Source: Leisingera sp. ANG-M7
GTDB taxonomy: Bacteria; Pseudomonadota; Alphaproteobacteria; Rhodobacterales; Rhodobacteraceae
Assembly: GCF_000813965.1 (NCBI RefSeq)
Contig: NZ_JWLI01000025.1
Location: 58,750 to 122,749 of the forward strand
Length of the DNA stretch: 64,000 nt
Reading direction: 5' to 3'
In this document: positions 37,236 to 44,618 of the stretch, in pieces
How the letters are laid out: each line of letters begins with the position of its first letter
How positions within the stretch are numbered: the first letter of the stretch is position 1
Position numbers and translations under genes: made by a program
The notes under the pieces: model-generated
Told to the model about the DNA's origin: nothing
Database searches by the model: none
The model's input: the letters and a program-made list of their open reading frames with translations, nothing else

Positions 37236-37496
37236 TCATGATCTCCCTCGTCCTGTCCGCAACACCCCTTTGGCGTACTTTTGAGTCTGGGTCTAAGTGG
37301 CGTGTCCGAGAAGATGGTAGACCTCCACCAGACTTATGCCTCAGTTCAGCATCCGGGTAGCGTAAGTATCCCGGCAAGAGTGCAGAGTTGCCTTGTCCAT
37401 GGATTGGAAGGGCTGAGGCTGATCCTGCAGTCGTGTCAGGACGTGGTGCAGCCTGTTGCTGATGAGTACAAAGACTGCCTTCTGTGTCTTGTGGTT
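37236..37496 (-). pseudogene. Decayed C-terminal half of a tyrosine recombinase (phage/island integrase)
   Basis: Reading the minus strand in the frame that ends at 37236 gives about 85 codons with two internal stops (TGA and TAG). The catalytic landmarks of the tyrosine recombinase C-terminal domain are all present in the right order: LHSCRDTYATRML (the HxxR box), VYHLLGHAT (the LLGH box) and, after the second stop, TQTQKYAK with the nucleophile tyrosine. Upstream the frame is closed by another stop, and the N-terminal half is missing or frameshifted (37497-37600 shows only a basic fragment in another frame). The relic's 3' end faces tRNA-Arg, as in islands integrated at that tRNA. The rest of 37130-37669 holds no other recognisable gene. 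Confidence 0.8.
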
Positions 37497-37669
37497 TCAG
37501 TTGTCGATCCTCATCTTTTTTCGACGAGTATCTCTTTGTGCTCGCTGCCTGTTTTGCAGCCTCTACCTGCCACCACTGGTCTCTGCCGACCAATATCCGT
37601 CAGTGCATTCCGCGGCGGTGTCCCAAGATGAATTCAGGCTGCCCCCTCGTGGAGACTTGTGCGCGATGA

Positions 37670-38362
37670 CTATGCTCCCAGCCTTTCGCGGGTGTCCTCA
37701 TCCTGATCGCCTTCTGCAATCCGCCCGAACGCCTGCCGCCACCCTGATGCCATATCCGCCATTTGCGACAGAACTTCCGCATCATCCCGGGAAATCCTGC
37801 GGGTCAGGCGGGCTCGGGTGACCCGCAAAACGCTCCAGTCCGGATTGCGCCTTTCGACCAGCGTAATCCGGTCGCCTGCAGCGGCATCCCCTTCTTCCAG
37901 AACGCGGTAGTACCACCCAGTGCGGCCCGATTTCTGAAACAGGTAGGGCATCTTTGCGTTGCCTGTATGCAGCCCCAGTTTCCAGCACGGCTGGCGGCCC
38001 TGGCTGATCTGCACCGTCGCAGACCCCAGCCTGAGGATATCGCCGATGCAGAGATTTTCTTCGGTCAGGCCGGTTGTGCTGATGTTCTCGCCAAAGGCTG
38101 CCGCTTCTGTGCCAGCAGCCATAATCCCCTCGCTCTGCCAGGCGGCATAGTGATCGAAGGCATAGTGATGAACCGCCTTTTCTTCGCCGCCATGCACCGT
38201 CAGGTCCGCCTGCGCATCGCCTGAAAACCCGGTCAGCGTAACGACCTGGCGGCCGGACACTTGGTGCTTTTGAATGGCCGAAGGCGCTTTCCCGTCCCAG
38301 CGGTTCCGGACAGCGCCAAAGAAAATGCCGCCGATTTCAGCCGACAGGTCAGGATGTGTCAT
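37670..38362 (-). CDS. MOSC-domain protein (YiiM-like)
   Basis: The 230-residue protein has the MOSC beta-barrel with the conserved HGGEEKAVHHY, GENISTTGLTEENLCIGD and QGRQPCWKLGL motifs (conserved Cys near 130), plus a C-terminal three-helix extension as in YiiM. MOSC proteins handle molybdenum cofactor or sulfur in thiol-linked reactions. YiiM-type proteins help detoxify N-hydroxylated compounds. The ATG begins immediately after the stop of the MarR regulator gene, so the two are co-transcribed and the MOSC protein is probably under that regulator's control. Confidence 0.9.
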   Translation of the reverse strand: MTHPDLSAEIGGIFFGAVRNRWDGKAPSAIQKHQVSGRQVVTLTGFSGDAQADLTVHGGEEKAVHHYAFDHYAAWQSEGIMAAGTEAAAFGENISTTGLTEENLCIGDILRLGSATVQISQGRQPCWKLGLHTGNAKMPYLFQKSGRTGWYYRVLEEGDAAAGDRITLVERRNPDWSVLRVTRARLTRRISRDDAEVLSQMADMASGWRQAFGRIAEGDQDEDTRERLGA

Positions 38363-38905
38363 TCAGGCCTCTTTGTGCTCAATGCAAATCTTGTGTTTTT
38401 CCCCGGCCGCCAAAGCCAACCCCAGCAAGGTGCAGAGCCCGTGTTCTGAGCCGGCATCATGATAAGCGCAGGTCCGGCAACGGCCGAATGAGTGGCCTCC
38501 GTTGGCGGCCAAGGCCAGTTTCAGGCTTTGCATCAGGCCATCTTCCAGACTGTGCCGAACATCCGGCGGCAAGCTGCCGATGGCCTTGGCGATCGGGTTC
38601 GCCTGCTCCACTGCTGCAAGACCTGCCTCAGTGAGCGCATAGGATATTGACCGCTGGTCGGATTCTTGCCGCCGCTCGGTGGCATACCCCTTGCGCACCA
38701 GAGCTTTCAGGGTCTGGGACATCGTGCCGCGCGTTGTTCCGAGATACTCCGCCACATGTGACGGGGACCGGGAAAACTGATTGGCTTCAGACAGATACTC
38801 GAGCGCGGCCTTTTGAGTCGGATTCAGGTCCCCGATCCAGCCGCTCGCGGAATCTATCCTGGCAAGACGGTTGATGAGGATGCGGATGCCGTGATCGGTT
38901 TTCAT
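38363..38905 (-). CDS. MarR-family regulator with C-terminal four-cysteine motif
   Basis: The ATG at 38905 gives 180 residues. Residues 30-110 form a MarR winged helix (FSRSPSHVAEYLGTTRGTMSQTLKALVRKGYATE, with the wing RRQESDQRS). Residues 140-176 add an unusual tail, CRTCAYHDAG then CTLLGLALA and KHKICIEH, with cysteines at 143, 146, 158 and 174 and several histidines. That pattern could bind zinc, an iron-sulfur cluster or form a redox switch. Most MarR proteins stop near residue 145. It is coded back to back with a secreted protein and probably binds the TAGCGAGTCGCTA palindromes between them. Confidence 0.85.
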   Translation of the reverse strand: MKTDHGIRILINRLARIDSASGWIGDLNPTQKAALEYLSEANQFSRSPSHVAEYLGTTRGTMSQTLKALVRKGYATERRQESDQRSISYALTEAGLAAVEQANPIAKAIGSLPPDVRHSLEDGLMQSLKLALAANGGHSFGRCRTCAYHDAGSEHGLCTLLGLALAAGEKHKICIEHKEA

Positions 38906-38915
38906 AGGCAATCAA

Positions 38916-38970
38916 TAGCGAGTCGAAATTAAAGTTGCAATCCGCTCTTCCATTTAGTAGCGAGTCGCTA
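38916..38970. promoter_or_regulatory. Palindromic operator pair between the MarR gene and the secreted-protein gene
   Basis: A perfect 13-base palindrome with a central G, TAGCGAGTCGCTA, lies at 38958-38970, flanked symmetrically by TTT and AAA. A degenerate copy, TAGCGAGTCG, lies at 38916-38925 close to the MarR start, about 42 bases away (four helical turns). The pair sits in the divergent promoter region, as expected for autoregulation of MarR plus control of the gene at 38991. The binding protein is inferred. Confidence 0.65.
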
Positions 38971-38990
38971 TCAAATAACAGGAGACGATC

Positions 38991-39740
38991 ATGAAACTTT
39001 CCTTTGCAGTGTTTGCCGCTGCTGCCTTCGGAGCCTCTACCGCCCTCGCCGGCGGAGACCACGCCCTGCATCAGGAGGGGGCCGTCATGTCACCTGCCGA
39101 TCCTGGAACGGCGGCGGATTTTGACATTCTGGCCGCGCATGCGCATCGCGATGGCAATACCGTGACCTTCCACATGACCACTGCCGGCACCGCAGGCGCT
39201 TCGGTCCCGGATGCGGGCGGGACAGTTGGCGGTTCGGATGTCTGGTCTTATGTGTGGCCGACCTCTTTGGACCCTTCTGCAGTGGGGTTCGAGGGCGGCA
39301 CCGGAATTCTTGCGCTGGCCGCAACCAGCCACCCGGATTTCGACGATACACCGCTTTATGATGAGAACGGCGACGGCGACACGGCCAATGACGGTGTCGA
39401 ATGGCACAGCCATTGGGTCGTGCTGACTCCGTCAGAAGCCTGCGGCCCGGGTGCGCTGTCCGTGCGCGACATTCCCGAAGGAACCTCGCCCAGTCTGCCC
39501 GCGACATGGCCGGGGTTCCCGGTATTCCTGGACAGCCCGGGCTTCACACCGCTGTTTGACGGGCCCGAAATCAAGGTGAACGCCGGATTTGCCAGCGATG
39601 TTCAGCTGGATGGCGTTGCCTATGACGGTGTCACATCCGCCTTGCGGGTGAATGCAAACATTCATGCCCCGCTGCTCTGTGTCACCAATGTCTTCGATGT
39701 AGCCTCAGGCGACCTGAGCCTGCCCGGCACGCTTCAATAA
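38991..39740 (+). CDS. Secreted protein of unknown function
   Basis: The 249-residue protein starts with a clear Sec signal peptide (about 1-20, ASTALAGG). I do not recognise a family. The mature part is acidic, has an HAHRDGNTVTFHMTTAGTAG segment, a DENGDGDTANDG stretch like a calcium-binding loop, a WHSHW motif and two cysteines (about 148 and 230). Ribosome site GGAGA precedes the ATG. Located divergently from the Cys4 MarR gene with its operator pair, and 57 bases before a thioredoxin-fold gene on the same strand, it probably forms a small regulated unit with that gene. Confidence 0.75.
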   Translation: MKLSFAVFAAAAFGASTALAGGDHALHQEGAVMSPADPGTAADFDILAAHAHRDGNTVTFHMTTAGTAGASVPDAGGTVGGSDVWSYVWPTSLDPSAVGFEGGTGILALAATSHPDFDDTPLYDENGDGDTANDGVEWHSHWVVLTPSEACGPGALSVRDIPEGTSPSLPATWPGFPVFLDSPGFTPLFDGPEIKVNAGFASDVQLDGVAYDGVTSALRVNANIHAPLLCVTNVFDVASGDLSLPGTLQ

Positions 39741-39797
39741 TCCGCACCGGGCAGCCGCCGCAAGCAAAGCGGCTGCCCCTCATTGAGGAGAAAGCAA

Positions 39798-40322
39798 ATG
39801 CAAGCGCCAGAATTGCAGGTATCCGAATGGTTCAACACTAATGAAGACCTCAGGCTTTCAGATTTGAAAGGGAAGGCCGTGCTGATCGAGGCCTTCCAGA
39901 TGCTGTGCCCCGGGTGTGTCATGCATGGCATTCCACTGGCGCAGAAGGTACAGCGGCACTTTCCGAGCGATAAAGTTGCGGTGATCGGTCTGCACACTGT
40001 TTTCGAGCACCATGACGCCATGACACCTGTATCGCTGAAGGCCTTTTTGCATGAGTACCGCATCACGTTCCCTGTGGCGGTCGACACGCAGGGGGCTGGC
40101 CCGCTGCCGGAAACCATGTCCGCCTTCGGGATGCGCGGGACGCCCAGCCTTATCCTTCTGGATCAGGCCGGCCGGATTGCGGCGCATCATTTCGGCCAGG
40201 TTTCAGAACTGCAGCTAGGGGCAGAGATTGGCTATCTGCTTGCAGGCAGGGCTGCCTCAACTACCACCTCGCCCAGGACCGAAGTTTCCGGCAGGTGCGA
40301 TGACAGCGGCTGTCCGGTGTGA
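39798..40322 (+). CDS. Thioredoxin-fold peroxiredoxin/TlpA-like protein
   Basis: The 174-residue protein has the AhpC/TSA-redoxin fold: DLKGKAVLIEAFQMLCPGCVMHGIPLAQ, with a CPGC active site, then VIGLHTVFEHH and MRGTPSLILLDQAGRIAAHH with the cis-proline. There is no signal peptide, so it should be cytoplasmic. The C-terminal tail ends RCDDSGCPV with an extra cysteine pair. It likely reduces disulfides or peroxides. It follows the secreted-protein gene on the same strand and may be co-transcribed with it. Confidence 0.87.
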   Translation: MQAPELQVSEWFNTNEDLRLSDLKGKAVLIEAFQMLCPGCVMHGIPLAQKVQRHFPSDKVAVIGLHTVFEHHDAMTPVSLKAFLHEYRITFPVAVDTQGAGPLPETMSAFGMRGTPSLILLDQAGRIAAHHFGQVSELQLGAEIGYLLAGRAASTTTSPRTEVSGRCDDSGCPV

Positions 40323-40460
40323 TTGGCTTGCCGGACACTCTGTTTGGAGGGAACACTGTTTCACCGGGACCTGCTGCTGGAACCTGAAAAGCCCACGGCC
40401 CATCTGAAGCCCAGTGTGCCGGGCTGACAGCAGGGCAGCGTTATGCCCTGCCCGCAGTGA

Positions 40461-40814
40461 TCAGGGATGCGGATGCGAAACGCCGAAACGGTTGATCAGG
40501 TAGGAAAAAATGTCTTCATCTTTCTCGATCCTGCGCACATCTCCCACACCCGCTTCGCTGAGGTCAGCTGAATGCGTGTCATCCCCGTCCGGCAGGACAA
40601 TATGCGGGCACCCCTGGCGACCGCCGGTGTAGCCGGGCAAGTCCCCGCGCGGGTGGGCGAAATCCACATAGCGCACGTCAAGCTCCTGACGGATTTTCGG
40701 AAACATGCTCAGAAGACCTTCAACTTTCAGGCAAGCCGGGCAGTAGAATAGCATATCGCCATATTCCGGATCGTTAAAGTCTGATTTCAGAAGGTACAGG
40801 ATGGCTTCCGCCAT
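40461..40814 (-). CDS. DUF3088 thioredoxin-like protein
   Basis: The 117-residue protein matches the DUF3088 pattern: LYLLKSDFNDPEYGDMLFYCPACLKVEGL near the N-terminus, VRYVDFAHPRGDLP, and GCPHIVLPDGD. The fold is glutaredoxin/thioredoxin-like, with a CPAC motif at the expected position. The function of the family is not established. It is transcribed divergently from the PadR gene, so the palindrome at 40914 could regulate both. Confidence 0.75.
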   Translation of the reverse strand: MAEAILYLLKSDFNDPEYGDMLFYCPACLKVEGLLSMFPKIRQELDVRYVDFAHPRGDLPGYTGGRQGCPHIVLPDGDDTHSADLSEAGVGDVRRIEKDEDIFSYLINRFGVSHPHP

Positions 40815-40913
40815 GGATCATTCCTTTCAGGGTCCGCCGCTGCAGGTGGTCAGGCTGGCTGCCGGTGTGCTTTTTCCGCTCGTGTCGAGCACTGAATGTG
40901 CTTGACGTATCGA

Positions 40914-40923
40914 ACATCGATGT
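40914..40923. promoter_or_regulatory. Perfect palindrome ACATCGATGT upstream of the PadR gene
   Basis: This 10-base perfect palindrome sits 13 bases before the PadR start and overlaps a promoter-like region (TTGACG at 40903-40908 and TATAGT at 40923-40928, with a short 14-base spacer). PadR proteins commonly repress their own promoters through such short palindromes (often ATGT..ACAT types), so autoregulation is likely. The promoter assignment is weak because the spacer is short. Confidence 0.45.
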
Positions 40924-40936
40924 ATAGTGCAACAGC

Positions 40937-41308
40937 ATGAGCATCAATAGCAAATCTCCGGACCTCCTTAGCCCCGGCTACTGGAACAGCACCATCAGGA
41001 TGAGCTTGTCTAAGTTCTTCATTCTCTGCGTTCTGTGCGACCGCGACTTGCATGGCTATGACATCGCCAAAGAAGTCATCAACAGAACAAAGGGGTGCTG
41101 CGCCCCGAAGGAAGGCACAATCTATCCGGTTCTGAAGCAGTTTACTGAGGGCGGTTACGTCACCTATGAAACGGAGACCGTCTCCGGCCGGGAACGCAAG
41201 ATTTACACGGTCACAGACAAGGGCCGTGAAGCCTTCAAAGTCGGGCTCGGAGAATGGATGAAAATCACACAGGCCCTGAACGATTGTGCGGGCAAGGCTG
41301 AAGCTTAG
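40937..41308 (+). CDS. PadR-family transcriptional regulator, cysteine-rich
   Basis: The 123-residue protein has the PadR winged helix: LSKFFILCVLCDRDLHGYDIAKEV, EGTIYPVLKQFTEGGYVTYE, then the wing GRERKIYTVTDKGREAF. Five cysteines (31, 34, 54, 55 and 117) are unusual for the family. The vicinal pair in KGCCAPKEGT lies at the edge of the recognition helix and could respond to arsenicals, mercury or thiol stress. It precedes the PatB-type lyase gene by 222 bases on the same strand, so that gene is a possible target. Confidence 0.87.
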   Translation: MSINSKSPDLLSPGYWNSTIRMSLSKFFILCVLCDRDLHGYDIAKEVINRTKGCCAPKEGTIYPVLKQFTEGGYVTYETETVSGRERKIYTVTDKGREAFKVGLGEWMKITQALNDCAGKAEA

Positions 41309-41530
41309 TCTCAGCTGTACTCTTTTGGCCTTTGACTTTGATGGTCGATGCATCGCTCTGCTATACATGAGACAGTTACCCGATACCGCACCCGGGGATG
41401 CGTTTTCCGCCGGGCAGGTTGCCAAGCAGATGCGCGCAACCTCCCACAAGAAGCCTGCGCTATGCCCGCTGTTTTCATCTCCAACCGCAACTCAGCCACT
41501 AACAAGGCCCCGGCCTGAAGGAGAACTTCC

Positions 41531-42754
41531 ATGAGCATCTTTGACACCGCTCCCGAAAAGACTGGCGACAACTTTGTGCGCCACAACCCGAATTTCCTGA
41601 AAATGGTTTTCGGCAACGAAGAGATGGCCCCCTTGTGGGTTGCCGATATGGATTTCGCTATCGCAGACCCGATCAAGAACGCCATGCTGCGGATCGCAAA
41701 CCGCGGGCAGTTTTGCTATGAGTTCAATGCCAAAGGCGTGTTTGCTGCGATCTCCGGCTGGTATGAGCGCCGCCACGGTCTGACGCTGAACCCCGAAAAC
41801 TTCGAGCAGGTGACCGGTGTGCTCACTGCCGTGTCGATGCTGATCCGCGAACTGACTGAAGCGGGCGACAGCGTGGTGATGCAGATGCCGGCCTACCACC
41901 AGTTTGGCAAGGTGATCAGCGGAGCCGGACGCCAGGCCGTCAAAAGCCCGCTACGCAACACAGACGGCGTTTACGAGATGGACTTTGGCGATCTCGAGGA
42001 GAAACTGAGCGCGCCTGACGTCAAAGCGATGATCCTGTGCAACCCGCATAACCCGGTTGGCCGCGTCTGGCGCGAAGATGAGCTTACCAGGCTGGCAGCG
42101 CTGGCCGCCAAACACGGTGTGACCATCATCAGCGACGAGATCCACGCAGACATCATCTACAGCGGCCACAAATTCACCAGCCTGATGGCTGTTGACGCAG
42201 CGAACCACGTGGCGGTGATCGGCTCTCCGGCCAAGACTTTCGGCCTGCACAGCATCTCGAATGGTTACGTCTATACAGAGAACGCGGGTATTCTGGAGCG
42301 CTTCAAGAAAACCGCCGACTCAATGTATCTGACGCACAGCAACGCCTTTACCTTGGCAGCAACCGTTGCGGCCTATGAAGAAGGCGATGCCTGGGTGGAC
42401 GAACTGATCGCATATCTGGAAGGCACTGTGAACTGGATCGATGGTTTCTTGAAAGAGGAACTTCCTGCAATCAAGATGTCACCGGTTGAAGGCACGTATC
42501 AGGTTTGGCTCGACTGTTCGGCAACAGGCCTTGAGGGCGACGCCTTGAAGGCAAAACTCAGCGAGTCCGGATTTGGTGCCACACCTGGCACATGGTTTGA
42601 TCAGGAGGCCACCCGGTTTATACGGGTGAACATCGCAGCCCCCCGGGCCGATATCGAAGCCGCATTCAAGCAGTTCAAAGCGGTGATCGACAGCTCTGGC
42701 GCATCTGATTGCGCCCCGGCTGCCTGCACGCCCAAACCGGACAGCTGCTGCTGA
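41531..42754 (+). CDS. PatB/MalY-type pyridoxal-phosphate C-S lyase (cystathionine beta-lyase family)
   Basis: The 407-residue protein is a fold I aminotransferase-like enzyme of the PatB/MalY branch: LWVADMDFAIADPIK near the N-terminus, CNPHNPVGRVW, SDEIHADIIY and the PLP lysine in GSPAKTFGLHSI. These enzymes cleave cystathionine, cysteine conjugates or related sulfur compounds into a thiol, pyruvate and ammonia. In Phaeobacter relatives a PatB is part of tropodithietic acid synthesis, but no tda genes are seen here. The C-terminal tail is oddly cysteine-rich (CAPAACTPKPDSCC). A GGAGAA ribosome site precedes the ATG. Confidence 0.88.
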   Translation: MSIFDTAPEKTGDNFVRHNPNFLKMVFGNEEMAPLWVADMDFAIADPIKNAMLRIANRGQFCYEFNAKGVFAAISGWYERRHGLTLNPENFEQVTGVLTAVSMLIRELTEAGDSVVMQMPAYHQFGKVISGAGRQAVKSPLRNTDGVYEMDFGDLEEKLSAPDVKAMILCNPHNPVGRVWREDELTRLAALAAKHGVTIISDEIHADIIYSGHKFTSLMAVDAANHVAVIGSPAKTFGLHSISNGYVYTENAGILERFKKTADSMYLTHSNAFTLAATVAAYEEGDAWVDELIAYLEGTVNWIDGFLKEELPAIKMSPVEGTYQVWLDCSATGLEGDALKAKLSESGFGATPGTWFDQEATRFIRVNIAAPRADIEAAFKQFKAVIDSSGASDCAPAACTPKPDSCC

Positions 42755-43168
42755 GACTGCCCCCTTACTTTCATAGCCAGCAGTCAACTTGGGCTGGGAG
42801 ATCCGAAAAACACGTTTGCAATCTCCCGGCCCCTTCGGCCTTAGAGTCTTACGATCCGCCCGTGCGGGACGCAGCGACCTTTCCACGCAGGTAGCTCGGC
42901 CTTCAGCCTCCGGTAACTGCCTAAGTGAGTGGCGCGGCCCTTCAGGCGCAGCTGTTATGATTGCTGCAACGGCTTGACGCTGAATGGTGTGAGAACAGAG
43001 AGACTGCCCCCAATGATCGCGGAACCCGCCGGCTGGACAGTGCCTGAAATGCGGCAACAAGATCAGAGTTTACAGTCAAACGAGCTTGATGACCGGCTGT
43101 GAATACCTGAACATGAGACCAGAACCGGAACCGGAAAGGCTTCGGCCCTGGCGAGGCTCATTTGGGCT
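42755..43168. other. Noncoding stretch between the C-S lyase and SDR genes
   Basis: These 414 bases hold no ORF with a ribosome site and a family-like protein. A minus-strand frame is open across it, but it runs into the antisense of the lyase gene and has no recognisable domain. It may hold decayed mobile DNA. A short GGCC..GGCC hairpin near 42828-42840 is the only structure I could see. Confidence 0.4.
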
Positions 43169-43912
43169 TTAAAGTTCCGCGCGGCCGCCATCCACCACAA
43201 TCTCGGCACCCAGCATGTAACTTGAGGCGTCGCTGGCCAGAAACAGGCCCGCGGAAGCAACCTCTTCCGGCTGGCCCATCCGGCCCGCAGGCACCTGCGT
43301 GCCGATCCGTTCTACGTAGGCCCGGAAATGGTCATCCGTCTCATTCTTTCCGCGGTGAATCGGCGTCACGATGGTACCGGGGCTGACGCAGTTCACGCGG
43401 ATTTTGCGGTCCAGCAGCTCCGCTGACATGACCCGCGCAAAGGAACGCACCGCCGCCTTGGAGGCCGACAGCAACGCCTTGCCTGGAGTGCCGATTTGGT
43501 TGAGCCAGGAGGTGTTCAGGATGATCGAGCCGCCTTCCGGCGTCAGGGGCAGCACGGATTGGACAGTAAAGAAGGTGCCTTTCACATTCACATCCGTCAG
43601 CCGGTAGTACATCGCCTCATCTGTCTTGCCGAGCGGCGAATTGAATGCGGCGCCTGCATTGGCAAAGAGGATATCAACTTTGCCGAACTGATCTGCAAGT
43701 GCCGCCTGCATGCGCTCCAGATCATGCGCCTGGCTGATGTCAGCCTGAATGGCAATTGCATCGCCGCCAAGTGCGGCGCAAGCGGCTTCCAGTTTATAGG
43801 TGTCCCGTCCCGTGATAGCGACGCGGGCGCCGTTCTCTTGCAGCATTTTCGCGGCGGCAAGACCAATTCCGCTGGAGCCGCCGGTGACAAGGGCGGTTTT
43901 TCCGTCGAGCAT
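43169..43912 (-). CDS. Short-chain dehydrogenase/reductase
   Basis: The ATG at 43912 begins directly at the Rossmann fold and gives 247 residues; the longer frame upstream is not needed. Classical SDR motifs: TGGSSGIG for NAD(P) binding (about 12-19), NAG in LFANAGAAF, a catalytic serine in NTSW and SASKAAV with the lysine. The position of tyrosine in the usual YxxSK motif is changed to LSASKAA, so the catalytic Tyr appears absent (residues LLSASKAAVRSF). This is notable for enzyme activity. The C-terminal FLASDASSYMLGAEIVVDGG is typical. Substrate unknown. Confidence 0.88.
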   Translation of the reverse strand: MLDGKTALVTGGSSGIGLAAAKMLQENGARVAITGRDTYKLEAACAALGGDAIAIQADISQAHDLERMQAALADQFGKVDILFANAGAAFNSPLGKTDEAMYYRLTDVNVKGTFFTVQSVLPLTPEGGSIILNTSWLNQIGTPGKALLSASKAAVRSFARVMSAELLDRKIRVNCVSPGTIVTPIHRGKNETDDHFRAYVERIGTQVPAGRMGQPEEVASAGLFLASDASSYMLGAEIVVDGGRAEL

Positions 43913-44072
43913 GACGTATGTATCCCGATTGATGGTGTTGAAAAGACCCGGAGCGAATCGGCTCCCGCATGATGGGGGGGCGGAAACAGCGGTTTCTGCT
44001 CCGGGCAAGGGCAAACCCGGTTTGCCCGGCTGGATCGCGGCAGGCCGCAATCCAGCCTCTCTCAGCCAGGTC

Positions 44073-44618
44073 TCAGCGCTGGCTTTCCTCTTTTTCCCAA
44101 AGGCTGCCAAAGTAGTCCTGCGCGGGCATTTTCACCCTCGGCAGGGTCTCCTGGCTCACGCTGCCATCCTCTGGCAAAAAGCCGTTCAGATGCAGGATGT
44201 AGGCAGTGACCGCATAGGTCTCCTTGTCGCTCAGCTCTTTCGGGTTGAACGGTGGCATGGCTACGCGAACGTAGTCGAAAATTGAGGTCGCGTAGGGCCA
44301 GGAATGCCCGGTGGACCAGAGGAAGCCGTGCTCCGGCTTGCCCTCACTGGCAAGGATAGGAATGTACTTGCTCATATCCCCCTCGCCCTTTTCACCGTGG
44401 CAGGCGGCACATTGCTCCTCATAGACCACTCTGCCGTCCTGGACCGTTCCGCCGCCGGGCGGCAGGCCTTCGCCGTCGGGAAAGACGGTGGTGTAGAAGT
44501 TTGCGAGTTCCTCTGCCGGAACCTTGATTCCAAGGGCGGGCGTGTCTTGTGCTGCGGCAACATCTGCCGTCAGCAGGACAAGTGCGGCAGCCCACGCCAG
44601 TGCGTGATTAGAAGACAT
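44073..44618 (-). CDS. Periplasmic monoheme c-type cytochrome, partner of the SoxC-like dehydrogenase
   Basis: The ATG at 44618 overlaps the end of the dehydrogenase gene and gives 181 residues. A signal peptide covers about 1-23 (LTADVAAAQD), a single CAACH heme site lies near residue 70, and the axial Met is probably in RVAMPPFNP. This would accept electrons from the molybdenum enzyme encoded upstream. Canonical SoxD is larger and has two hemes, so this resembles a SorB-type or reduced SoxD partner. Confidence 0.87.
   Translation of the reverse strand: MSSNHALAWAAALVLLTADVAAAQDTPALGIKVPAEELANFYTTVFPDGEGLPPGGGTVQDGRVVYEEQCAACHGEKGEGDMSKYIPILASEGKPEHGFLWSTGHSWPYATSIFDYVRVAMPPFNPKELSDKETYAVTAYILHLNGFLPEDGSVSQETLPRVKMPAQDYFGSLWEKEESQR

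Noticed and set aside
41531..42754. PatB-type gene as part of a tropodithietic acid cluster
   Set aside because: No other tda gene is near; the lyase stands alone here.
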